Below are positions 43,202 to 51,056 of a stretch of 64,000 nucleotides of DNA, piece by piece (the stretch's first letter is position 1; each line of letters starts with the position of its first letter). This DNA comes from an uncultured Propionibacteriaceae bacterium (GTDB lineage: Bacteria > Actinomycetota > Actinomycetes > Propionibacteriales > Propionibacteriaceae), in NCBI GenBank assembly GCA_945911015.1, contig CAMDZW010000009.1, forward strand, positions 1-64,000, read 5' to 3'. Below the pieces are notes generated by a model that saw only the letters and a list, made by a program, of their open reading frames with translations, was not told where the DNA came from and made no database searches. The position numbers were made by a program, and so were the translations under genes.

Positions 43202-44681
43202 CAGGTTCCTCTCGCTCCCGCTCGGCCGAGGCACGCTGGGCCCACCAGTCCCGGAAGGACTGTTCGGGGATCGGCGGCACAGCCCGGGACCGGGTCCAGC
43301 CGCCCGGCATCCCCGGCAGCCAACGAATCCGGGCGATCAGGCCCCGCAGCCGGATGGCGATCCGCTCGGCGAAGCGGAGCCGTTTCGGCGAGTCCAGCAC
43401 CCAGGCAGCGGCCTTCATCGCGACCCGTTCCGGATCGGGGCCGACATGGGAGGCCTTCTCCCGTACGGCCTCGGCACGTTGGTCGATCAGCACCGTGGGG
43501 ATGTCGATCGCGACCGGGCAGGCCTCATAGCAGGCACCGCACAGACTCGAGGCAAAGGGCAGTGCCGCATCATGCTCGTCGGCGACCCCGTGCAGCAACG
43601 GGTTCAAGATGGCGCCGATCGGTCCGGGATAGACCGAGCCGTAGGCGTGGCCACCGACCCGCTCATAGACCGGGCAGACATTCAGACAGGCCGAGCACCG
43701 GATGCAGCGCAGCGCCTGCCGCCCGACGCGGTCGGCCAGGGCTCTGGTCCGACCGTTGTCGAGCAGGATGATGTGGACCTCCTGAGGCCCGTCACCGGGC
43801 GTCACCCCGGTCCACATCGTGGTGTACGGATTCATCCGCTCCGCGGTCGAGGACCGGGGCAGCAGCTGCATGAAGACCTCGAGATCTTCGAAGCGGGGCA
43901 CGATCTTCTCGATCCCGACGACCGAGACCAGCACCTCCGGCAGGGTGAGGCACATCCGGCCGTTGCCCTCGGACTCGACCACCACCAAGGTGCCGGTCTC
44001 GGCGACGGCGAAGTTTGCGCCGGAGAACGCAACCTTGGCCCGGAGGAATTTCTCCCGCAGGTGCAACCGGGCCGCTTCGGCCAGCCGGGCCGGGTCCGCC
44101 GTCAGATCATCGGGAGCCGCGCGGCCGACCTCGCCCATCCGGCGGGTGAAGATCTCGGCGATCTCGTGACGGTTGCGGTGGATCGCTGGCACCAGGAAGT
44201 GGCTGGGTGTGTCACCGCCGAGCTGGACGATCAGCTCGGCCAGATCGGTTTCCCAGGCATCGATCCCGGCCGCTTCCAGAGCCTCGTTGAGCTCGATCTC
44301 CTGGGTCGCCATCGACTTGACCTTGACCACCTCGTCGACCTGGTGCTGTCGGGCGATCGCCACGCCGATCGCGCAGGCTTCCTCGGCGTCGGCGGCCCAG
44401 TGCACCGTCGCACCGGCCGCTGTCGCCGCCGCCGCGAACTGTTCCAGGTAGTCGTCCAGGTGGGCCAGGGTGTGGTCCTTGATCGAGGCGCCCGAGATCC
44501 GCAGCTCCTCCCAGTCCGCCAGCTCTGAGACCGCGTTGAGTCGTTTGGTGCGGATGGTCGAGGTGGCGTGCCCGAGGTTGCGGCGCAACTGTTCGTCACC
44601 CAGTGCCGTCCGCGCTGCTTCGGGGAAGGGTGGCATGCCGAGGAACTTCACCCCGGGCTGTGGTTGGAGTCCGACGGTCAT
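43188..44681 (-). CDS. lutB: Iron-sulfur lactate utilization protein B
   Basis: A 497-residue protein with an N-terminal LUD domain (VVKVKSMATQEIELN, FSGANFAVAETGTLVVVESE in two parts) and a C-terminal ferredoxin-like domain with two 4Fe-4S motifs, CIRCSACLNVCPVY and CGACYEACPV. It is the electron-transfer core of the LutABC complex that oxidises L-lactate to pyruvate. ATG at 44681 overlaps lutA in ATGA. The arginine-rich C-terminal 60 residues are common in actinobacterial forms. Confidence 0.9.
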   Translation of the reverse strand: MTVGLQPQPGVKFLGMPPFPEAARTALGDEQLRRNLGHATSTIRTKRLNAVSELADWEELRISGASIKDHTLAHLDDYLEQFAAAATAAGATVHWAADAEEACAIGVAIARQHQVDEVVKVKSMATQEIELNEALEAAGIDAWETDLAELIVQLGGDTPSHFLVPAIHRNRHEIAEIFTRRMGEVGRAAPDDLTADPARLAEAARLHLREKFLRAKVAFSGANFAVAETGTLVVVESEGNGRMCLTLPEVLVSVVGIEKIVPRFEDLEVFMQLLPRSSTAERMNPYTTMWTGVTPGDGPQEVHIILLDNGRTRALADRVGRQALRCIRCSACLNVCPVYERVGGHAYGSVYPGPIGAILNPLLHGVADEHDAALPFASSLCGACYEACPVAIDIPTVLIDQRAEAVREKASHVGPDPERVAMKAAAWVLDSPKRLRFAERIAIRLRGLIARIRWLPGMPGGWTRSRAVPPIPEQSFRDWWAQRASAEREREEPDGQP

Positions 44682-45391
44682 TGGCTGGCCAGGATTTCTG
44701 CGAGATGGATCGTACGAAGGCTGGCCGGTCGTCGGGCAGCCCGGTCCTGGTGGTCCACGACCCCGCGCATGTGCATCAGGCAGGACGCATCGGAGGCGCA
44801 CAGGTAGTCGGCGCCGGTCTCACGGGCATGGCCGACCTTGTCGGTGCCCATCGCTGCGGAGGTGTCGGCATTCTTGATCGCGAAGGTCCCACCGAAGCCG
44901 CAGCACTGGTCGGCCTCGGGCAGCTCGATCAGGCTGAGCCCCTCGACGGCCTGCAGCAGCCGGGTGGGACGGTCCCCGACACCGAGCAGCCGGGACGAGT
45001 GGCAGGTCGGGTGGTAGGTGACGCTGTGGTCGAAGCGGGCACCAACATCGGTCACCCCCAGCACATCGACCAGGAATTCGCTCAGCTCATGGACCGGCGG
45101 CACCGCCACTCCGGGGGCGACGGTCGCGCCGTGGTGGCGCAACATCGCAGCACAGGAACCGGACGGCATCACCACCGCATCGGCACCGGCGAAGGTGTCG
45201 GCGAAGCTGCGGACCAACGTCCCGGCTTCATCGGGATAGCCGGAGTTCATGTGCATCTGGCCGCAGCAGGTCTGCGCGGCAGGGAAGTCGACGGTGCAGC
45301 CGAGCCGTTCCAGGACGGTCACCGTGGCCTTGCCGACGTCCGGGAAGAGTGCGTCCGCCAAACAGGTGACGAACAGGCTCACGTGGGTCAC
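44678..45391 (-). CDS. lutA: Cysteine-rich lactate utilization protein A
   Basis: A 237-residue protein with two CCG domains (QTCCGQMHMNSGY and DQCCGFGGTFAIK), like GlcF and heterodisulfide reductase subunits. It heads the lutABC operon. Its GTG at 45391 has TAGGTT 6 bases upstream, a leaderless pattern, in a 29-base gap shared with the divergent small gene. No lactate permease is seen in the window. Confidence 0.9.
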   Translation of the reverse strand: MTHVSLFVTCLADALFPDVGKATVTVLERLGCTVDFPAAQTCCGQMHMNSGYPDEAGTLVRSFADTFAGADAVVMPSGSCAAMLRHHGATVAPGVAVPPVHELSEFLVDVLGVTDVGARFDHSVTYHPTCHSSRLLGVGDRPTRLLQAVEGLSLIELPEADQCCGFGGTFAIKNADTSAAMGTDKVGHARETGADYLCASDASCLMHMRGVVDHQDRAARRPASLRTIHLAEILASQ

Positions 45392-45420
45392 GAGGCCAAC
45401 CTACCCGTACTCTTCGGTCC

Positions 45421-45774
45421 ATGAGTTACCGCCTCTGGCACCGTGTCCTGGTCCATGCGTTGACCGGTGTGGACGATCCGTCGTTGGGGGAGCAGGACAC
45501 CGTCGACGCCGCCGGTGTCGACGCCATCCTGGCCGGTCGCCGCGACGAGATCATCGCCTGTTGGCATGACCGGCTCGACCATGATCTGCCGTGGCCGGTG
45601 CCGCCGACCGAGGAGCTTGCGATCGGTCTGCCCTGGGGGCAGTGGGCCACCGCCGTGCACCGGCTCCGGGTCCGCCACGAGCTGCTCGGCGCGCCGACCC
45701 TGACCACCCGCTCGGCACCCCGCGATGATCCACAGACCCGTGCCCTGATGGCAGACCGCCCGCCCCACTGGTGA
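45421..45774 (+). CDS. Hypothetical protein
   Basis: A 117-residue soluble protein I do not recognise, with one N-terminal helix (YRLWHRVLVHALTG), a Trp-rich middle and a polar tail. TACTCT lies 7 bases before the ATG, consistent with a leaderless promoter back to back with that of lutA. Length, codon usage and promoter position support a real gene, but no domain or homologue comes to mind. Confidence 0.55.
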   Translation: MSYRLWHRVLVHALTGVDDPSLGEQDTVDAAGVDAILAGRRDEIIACWHDRLDHDLPWPVPPTEELAIGLPWGQWATAVHRLRVRHELLGAPTLTTRSAPRDDPQTRALMADRPPHW

Positions 45775-45837
45775 GTGAGACGGGCGGCTGAGTGCGACGG
45801 GTGGCTGAGTGCGACGGGTGGCTGAGTGCGACGGGCG
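45770..45837 (+). repeat. 17-bp tandem repeat, about four copies, intergenic
   Basis: Copies of GCTGAGTGCGACGGGTG at 45787-45803 and 45804-45820 are identical; the first (45770) and last (45821-45837) differ by a few bases. The unit is not a multiple of three and lies between the convergent stops of the hypothetical gene and mscL. No function is evident. Confidence 0.85.
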
Positions 45838-45861
45838 AGAAGCACCGGATGCGGGCTGGCC

Positions 45862-46227
45862 TCAGCGGGTCTTGAGCAGATCGCGGATCTCGGCGAGCAG
45901 TTCCTCGCTGGTGGCGACAGCCTCGGGCTCCTCGACCTTCTTGCGCTCCTTGAAACGCTCGTACGGCTTGACGATGGCGAAGTAGACCACGGCCGCCAGC
46001 AGCACGAACGAGACGATCGAGTTGAAGAATGGCGCGATGTCGACCTGGTGTCCCTCGGGGCCGACCAGGATGGTGCCGAACTCGGGCGAGCCGATGAGCG
46101 CACCGATGATGCTCAGGATCAGGCCGGTGAAGGCCGTGACCACCGCAGCGAATGCGGTGCCGACGATGAAGGCAACGGCAAGCTCGATGAGGTTGCCTTG
46201 CATCAGGAATTCCTTGAAACCCTTCAT
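45862..46227 (-). CDS. mscL: Large-conductance mechanosensitive channel
   Basis: A 121-residue membrane protein that opens under membrane tension to release solutes on osmotic downshock. MKGFKEFLMQGNLIELAVAF is the N-terminal amphipathic helix and start of TM1, with the Gly/Ala-rich gate (IVGTAFAAVVTAF); TM2 is FNSIVSFVLLAAVVYFAIV; the C-terminal bundle ends LLAEIRDLLKTR. AAGGAG lies ahead of the ATG. Length and motifs are standard. Confidence 0.95.
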   Translation of the reverse strand: MKGFKEFLMQGNLIELAVAFIVGTAFAAVVTAFTGLILSIIGALIGSPEFGTILVGPEGHQVDIAPFFNSIVSFVLLAAVVYFAIVKPYERFKERKKVEEPEAVATSEELLAEIRDLLKTR

Positions 46228-46311
46228 GGATTGGTGCTCCTTGGATGACGTGTGCGGGGATTCGGCCTGAAATTACCATCGAATCGCCGCCACATCGGGC
46301 ATTTGACCGAT

Positions 46312-46971
46312 TCAGTGCCACACCACCGACAGCGGACCGTTCACCGCAGCCGCCGCCAGGGCCGCAGCCACCTCAGGACTGACCTCCACCAAGACCAGTT
46401 GGCTGGCCGAGCCACCACCCAACATCCCACCGGATTCACTCGCCGGGATGGCGCTGATCCGGGCTCCCTGAGCGATCACGGTGCTGGTGCCGGTCCGAGG
46501 GTCGGCGGCCAGCACATCGATCTCGTCACCGACCTGCAACAGGGCCACGACCTCGGCATCGGCCAACCGCACCGGGGTGGTCACCAGTCCATCGGGTCGC
46601 GACTTCGGCCGTACGAGATCGGGTGCGGTGAGGAACTGGCCACGGGTCAACGCACCGGTCAACGTACGACCCACCGCCTGGTCAGGATCGGTGATCGCCT
46701 CGTCAGGGACCAGCCCGACCGGCACCGCCACCACATGCAGGTCGGCAGCGCTCAGCTGGTGGCCCGGCGGCAGGGTCGTGGCCGCCGCGACGACATCAGT
46801 GGTCGGCGGCGGCGTCGGGGAGACCGCGGTGACCACAGCCACGACGGCAACCGCCGCGGCCAGGGCACCGATCTTGCGGCGGTGCCACGACAGCGCACGG
46901 CGCAGTGACACCCACCACCGGGTGCAAGGACGAGACGAATCGGTCGTACGTGAGGAGCGCAACATGTCCAC
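46312..46971 (-). CDS. SAF-domain protein, CpaB/RcpC-like
   Basis: A 219-residue protein with one N-terminal membrane helix (KIGALAAAVAVVAVVTAV), a Pro/Thr linker and a SAF domain (AAATTLPPGHQLSAADLHVV, then GRTLTGALTRGQFLT), followed by a region like the periplasmic part of CpaB/RcpC (LLQVGDEIDVLAADP). CpaB proteins act in Flp/Tad pilus assembly, but no other pilus genes are in view. An in-frame ATG at 46965 is an alternative start. Confidence 0.75.
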   Translation of the reverse strand: MDMLRSSRTTDSSRPCTRWWVSLRRALSWHRRKIGALAAAVAVVAVVTAVSPTPPPTTDVVAAATTLPPGHQLSAADLHVVAVPVGLVPDEAITDPDQAVGRTLTGALTRGQFLTAPDLVRPKSRPDGLVTTPVRLADAEVVALLQVGDEIDVLAADPRTGTSTVIAQGARISAIPASESGGMLGGGSASQLVLVEVSPEVAAALAAAAVNGPLSVVWH

Positions 46972-47094
46972 ACCATGGGTGGGTGCGGACCGGATCTGTC
47001 ACTTGTCCACAGATCTGGTCGGGGCCGACGAGCTGGACCCGACCCTGTGGACAAGTTGTCCCTGGAGCGCTGGTGACCCTGGAGCGCTGGTGAC

Positions 47095-47448
47095 TCAGGA
47101 GGCCGTGCTGGCCGCAGCCTTCGGCTTCGTGTCGGAGCTGGTGCTCGTCGTGGTGGAGCTGCTGCCCGAGTCCGAGCTGCCCGAGGTCGAGCCGCCCGAG
47201 TCCGAGCCAGTCGTTGACGAGCTCGTCTCATTGGACTTGTCCCCGGACGCACCGGTCGAGGACGAGGAGGCGTTGCGTGAATCGGTCCGGTAGAAACCGG
47301 AACCCTTGAAAACCACACCGACGGCGTTGAACACCTTCTTCAGCCGGCCCGAGCACTCCGGGCACTCGGTCAGGCTCGCGTCAGTGAACTTCTGTACGAC
47401 CTCGAGCGCGCGTCCACACGCGGTGCAGTTGTACTGATAGGTGGGCAT
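47095..47448 (-). CDS. FmdB-family zinc-ribbon protein with Ser/Thr-rich tail
   Basis: A 117-residue protein: an N-terminal zinc ribbon (MPTYQYNCTACGRALEVV...TECPECSGRLKKVF, four Cys) of the FmdB/CxxC_CxxC_SSSS family, a conserved NAVGVVFKGSGFYRTDSR segment, and a 60-residue tail of Ser, Thr, Gly and Asp. Function in the family is poorly known; the tail is probably disordered. GAAGGGAAA lies upstream of the ATG, a leadered start. Confidence 0.88.
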   Translation of the reverse strand: MPTYQYNCTACGRALEVVQKFTDASLTECPECSGRLKKVFNAVGVVFKGSGFYRTDSRNASSSSTGASGDKSNETSSSTTGSDSGGSTSGSSDSGSSSTTTSTSSDTKPKAAASTAS

Positions 47449-47496
47449 GGTTGATCTGTTTCCCTTCGACAGCCGGGCCAAGGATAGACCATTGAG

Positions 47497-47502
47497 TAAC
47501 CT
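47497..47502 (+). promoter_or_regulatory. -10 element TAACCT for a leaderless penicillin acylase gene
   Basis: TAACCT lies 7 bases before the GTG at 47510, and this start directly precedes the membrane anchor of the protein. An upstream in-frame start near 47441 would add residues antisense to the zinc-ribbon gene. Confidence 0.6.
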
Positions 47503-47509
47503 GACCTGC

Positions 47510-50119
47510 GTGCGTCACATACCCCGATGGTTGCTCTTCGTGGTCTTCGTGCTCGTCCTGGCCGTGGGCGGGCTGTCCTCGCTTGCCGTGGTGACGATGC
47601 GGGAGAGCTTCCCCCAGACCAACGGCCAGGTCACCGTACCGGTGCTCGGCGGGACCGCGACCGTGCTGCGTGACGATTACGGCATCCCCCAGATCTATGC
47701 CGACACCCCCGAGGACCTGTTCGCCGCCCAGGGCTTCGTCCACGCCCAGGACCGCTTCTTCGAGATGGACTTCCGCCGCCACATCGTCTCGGGCCGGCTC
47801 TCCGAGCTCTTCGGTGACTCCCAGATCGAGACCGACATCTTCGTCCGGACCCTGGGCTGGCGCCGCATCGCCGAGCAGGAGGCCAACCAGCTCACCGGCA
47901 AGACCCGACGATGGATGGAGGCCTACGCCGCCGGAGTCAACGCCTACCTCCAGTCGCCGGCCCAGTCCCGCACCGGGGGTGACCTCAGCCTGGAGTACTC
48001 GATCCTCGGACTGATCGGCGGCGACGCGGACTACCAGCCCGAACCGTGGACCGTGGTCGACAGCATCGGCTGGTTCAAGGCCATGGCCTGGGATGTCGAC
48101 GGCAACCGGGTCGATGAGCTCGAACGCGCCCTGCTCACCCAGGCCCTCGGGGCGGACAAGGTGGCTGACCTCTTCCCGGACAAGGACCTGAGCCAGATCA
48201 CCCCGATCGTCGGCCGTGGTGCCGTCGTCGACGGCGTGTTCGACCCGAAGGCGAGGCCGCCGGGCGGCAGTGGGGGGCCGGCCCCGGCTGATTCCGGACC
48301 GGATGAGGCTGATCCCGTACCGGATGAGGCTGATTCCGTACCTGAGGAGGCCGATCCCGTACCTGAGGAGGCACTGGAGGCGCTGCGGTCGATCGTGGGG
48401 ATCGACGACGGACTGTCCCAGGTGCTCGGCGATCCGCGTAGCCGGATCGGCGGGTCGAACTCGTGGGCCATCGCACCGTCCAAGACCGACACCGGCTCGG
48501 CGATCCTGAGCAACGATCCGCACCTGCCGACCTCGATGCCGGGCATCTTCACCCAGGTCGGGCTGCACTGCACCGTGCAGAGTGAGGCCTGCCCGTTCGA
48601 TGTCGTCGGCTACTCGTTCGCCGGGGTGCCGGGGGTGATCATCGGCCAGAATGCCGACCTCGCCTGGGGACTGACCACCCCGTACGTCGACACCCAGGAC
48701 CTGTTCATCGAGGAACTCAGCGGCAACCAGGTCCGCCGCGGTGATCGGTGGGAGATGCTCGATGTCCGCGAGGAACAGCTTCGCGTCCGCGGCGAACCGA
48801 TCCCGCGCACCATCACCATCCGCAGCACCTCCCATGGGCCGCTGCTGTCGGATGTGCAGGCCAACCTGTCCGGACTCGACACCGGTGAAGGAGAGTACGG
48901 GGTCGCGCTGGCCTGGACCGCACTGCAGCCGGGGACCATCGCCGAGGCGTTGTTCGGCCTGAACAGTGCCTCGAACTTCGACGAGTTCCGTGAGGCGGCG
49001 CAACTGATGACCTCGCCCTCGCAGAACCTGGTCTACGCCGACCGGTACGGCAACATCGGCTACCAGCTGCCCGGGCTGATCCCGATGCGAGCCAAGGGCG
49101 ACGGCAATCTTCCGCGTCCTGGCTGGGATCCGGAGTGGGACTGGCAGGGGATGATCCCCTTCGAGGAACTGCCGTGGGACTTCAATCCGCCCGAGGGGAT
49201 GATCGTCGCCGCCAACCAGCCGATCGTCGATGAGTCCTATCCGCACCATCTCGGCTCCAGCTCGTCCTACGGCTGGCGCAGCGAGATGATCCGGATGCGG
49301 TTGGCCGAGGCGGTGCCGGTGGCGCCGGCGAACTCGGCGGACCTGTTCAACGACACCACGATGGGGATGGCGCGTGACATCGTCCCCCGCCTGCTGCGAG
49401 TCAACGTCTCCGATCCGTGGGTACGGGAAGGCCAACAAACCCTGGTCGGATGGGACTACCGGGCCGAGCCCGATTCGGCTGCGGCCGCCTGGTTCAGCGT
49501 GGTCTCGGAACAGCTGATCGAGCAGATCTTCGGATCACGACGGCCCGAGGGCGTGTCCTTCGGCGGGGGCGACCGGTGGTATGCGGTGCTCACTGCGTTG
49601 ATGGACGACCCGACGAACCCGCTGTGGGACGATCCCGAGACCGAAGTCGTCGAGGACCGCGATGCGGCACTGGTCCGGGCCATGACGGCAGCCCGCCGGG
49701 TCATCACGGCCAAGCTGAGCAGGGATGTCAGCGGATGGAGCTGGGGCAAGCTGCACACCGTCACCCTGCAGCACCAGACTGTGGGCAGTGTCGGAATCGC
49801 CCCGCTGGACTGGATCTTCAACCGCGGACCCCTGCCCATCGGTGGGTCGACCGCCGTCATCAATGCCATGGCCTGGCAGGTCGGCGAGGGTGACTTCACC
49901 GTCACCGCCGGGCCCGCGATGCGGATGGTGGTCGACTTCGATGACCCCGACCAGTCCCTGTGGATCAACCAGTCCGGCGTCTCCGGCCATGCCACCCACC
50001 AGCACTATGACGACCAGTTCGCCCTCTGGGCCCGCGGAGAGCTGATCCCGATGGTGGTCAGCCGGGTCAGCATCGAAGAGCGTGCCGTCGACGAACTGCA
50101 GCTGGTCCCCGTCGCCTGA
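47510..50119 (+). CDS. Penicillin acylase family N-terminal-nucleophile hydrolase
   Basis: An 869-residue protein. An N-terminal membrane anchor (RWLLFVVFVLVLAVGGLSSL) leads into the alpha chain (LRDDYGIPQIYADTPEDLFA, FVHAQDRFFEMD), a spacer, and the beta chain beginning at the nucleophile in RIGGSNSWAIAP (Ser at about residue 316). Autocatalytic cleavage at Gly-Ser would free the active enzyme outside the cell. Later motifs (NDPHLPTSMPG, GVPGVIIGQN, WGLTTPYVD) are typical. Substrates of such enzymes include beta-lactam side chains and acyl-homoserine lactones; the true one is unknown. The spacer carries about three and a half DEADPVP repeats (48303-48376). Confidence 0.88.
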   Translation: MRHIPRWLLFVVFVLVLAVGGLSSLAVVTMRESFPQTNGQVTVPVLGGTATVLRDDYGIPQIYADTPEDLFAAQGFVHAQDRFFEMDFRRHIVSGRLSELFGDSQIETDIFVRTLGWRRIAEQEANQLTGKTRRWMEAYAAGVNAYLQSPAQSRTGGDLSLEYSILGLIGGDADYQPEPWTVVDSIGWFKAMAWDVDGNRVDELERALLTQALGADKVADLFPDKDLSQITPIVGRGAVVDGVFDPKARPPGGSGGPAPADSGPDEADPVPDEADSVPEEADPVPEEALEALRSIVGIDDGLSQVLGDPRSRIGGSNSWAIAPSKTDTGSAILSNDPHLPTSMPGIFTQVGLHCTVQSEACPFDVVGYSFAGVPGVIIGQNADLAWGLTTPYVDTQDLFIEELSGNQVRRGDRWEMLDVREEQLRVRGEPIPRTITIRSTSHGPLLSDVQANLSGLDTGEGEYGVALAWTALQPGTIAEALFGLNSASNFDEFREAAQLMTSPSQNLVYADRYGNIGYQLPGLIPMRAKGDGNLPRPGWDPEWDWQGMIPFEELPWDFNPPEGMIVAANQPIVDESYPHHLGSSSSYGWRSEMIRMRLAEAVPVAPANSADLFNDTTMGMARDIVPRLLRVNVSDPWVREGQQTLVGWDYRAEPDSAAAAWFSVVSEQLIEQIFGSRRPEGVSFGGGDRWYAVLTALMDDPTNPLWDDPETEVVEDRDAALVRAMTAARRVITAKLSRDVSGWSWGKLHTVTLQHQTVGSVGIAPLDWIFNRGPLPIGGSTAVINAMAWQVGEGDFTVTAGPAMRMVVDFDDPDQSLWINQSGVSGHATHQHYDDQFALWARGELIPMVVSRVSIEERAVDELQLVPVA

Positions 50120-50172
50120 CGGCGGGGCTTGCCCGTCGCCGGTCCCGTATGCCTGACGCCGGTCCCGCATGC

Positions 50173-50277
50173 CTTCGGGCCGGTCCCGTTCGAGGGCCAG
50201 CACACGTACGGGTGGCCCAGCAGGTCTTCGGGCCGGTCCTGTACGAGGCCAGCCCATGTACGGGTGGGTCAGCACAT
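50173..50277 (+). repeat. Imperfect 53-bp direct repeat in a gene-free 270-base stretch
   Basis: CTTCGGGCCGGTCC recurs at 50173 and 50226, with the following ~35 bases also similar (GAGGCCAGC, TACGGGTGG, CAGCA). The whole gap from 50120 to 50389, between convergent penicillin acylase and 5-FCL genes, holds no credible gene. A 14-base repeat (CCGGGTCAGACGGG) at 50371 and 50385 runs into the 5-FCL coding end. Confidence 0.6.
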
Positions 50278-50389
50278 CTGCGGGGGCGTGCTGTCCAACA
50301 TCGGGAGGGGCGGTCCAACACTGGGGTGTGCTGGCCTCAGCGCACCGAAGCGGACCGGACCGGTAGCCGGCCGGGTCAGACGGGCCGGG

Positions 50390-50995
50390 TCAGACGGGCG
50401 GCTTGGTGGCGACGACGGTCCGCGCCTCGGTGATGATCACGTCGACGTGCTGATCGGTCGGTTCGGTCGGGATGACGTCGAGGATTTCGTCATCGTTGAG
50501 CAGGAGCAGCCGTACGGCATCGGTCCCGGTGAGGGCGCGGTCATACCAACCGCCGCCACGGCCGAGGCGGTCGCCGGCTTCGTTGCCAGCGAGCCCGGGC
50601 AGGATCACCAGATCGGCATCCTTGACCAGGTCCGGGCTGGCGGCACCAGTCGGCTCGGGGATGCCGAACCGGCCGGTCGCGAGGTCATCGGGGCCGGTGT
50701 ACTCAGCCCAGCAGGGCTCGTCACGACCGGCACCGGTCAGGACCGGCAGCAGGACCCGAGCGCCCACCGAGGACAGCCAGGCCACGAGTTCGAGTGTGCC
50801 GGGCTCGGTGCCGACCGAGACCGACAGTGCCACGGTCGTGCCGGGCCGGGCATTGGCGCCGATGAACTCCTGCACCCGCTTCGCCCGCTGCGTGTCCGCT
50901 TGCGGGTTGCTGCCGCGGATGTCGCGTCGAGTGAGGATTGCGGTGCGGAGCGCCTGTTTGGCCGAGGCGATGGCACGCCGATCTGCTTCGTTCAC
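50390..50995 (-). CDS. 5-formyltetrahydrofolate cyclo-ligase
   Basis: A 201-residue ATP-dependent enzyme converting 5-formyl-THF to 5,10-methenyl-THF. Seen: AKQALRTAILTRRD at the N-terminus, LSVSVGTEPGTLEL (substrate loop), LLPVLTGAGR and the phosphate-binding motif LGRGGGWYDRAL. The GTG at 50995 gives the normal family length; a longer form would overlap the divergent gene's start. Its place beside the gephyrin-like, rimJ and sepX genes matches mycobacteria, where galU also belongs to this cluster. Confidence 0.85.
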   Translation of the reverse strand: MNEADRRAIASAKQALRTAILTRRDIRGSNPQADTQRAKRVQEFIGANARPGTTVALSVSVGTEPGTLELVAWLSSVGARVLLPVLTGAGRDEPCWAEYTGPDDLATGRFGIPEPTGAASPDLVKDADLVILPGLAGNEAGDRLGRGGGWYDRALTGTDAVRLLLLNDDEILDVIPTEPTDQHVDVIITEARTVVATKPPV

Positions 50996-51043
50996 CCTGC
51001 CCAGTGTCCTGTGTCGGAGCAGCGTCCGCAATGCCGGTGCGAT

Positions 51044-51049
51044 TACTGT
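51044..51049 (+). promoter_or_regulatory. -10 element TACTGT for the leaderless gephyrin-like gene
   Basis: TACTGT lies 7 bases before the ATG at 51057. The intervening GGGGGCC is too close to the start to act as a normal ribosome site if transcription begins at the expected distance. Confidence 0.5.
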
Positions 51050-51056
51050 GGGGGCC

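Noticed and set aside
47381-49438. 685-residue minus-strand open frame
   Set aside because: Antisense to the penicillin acylase gene; high GC at third positions makes long false frames common here.
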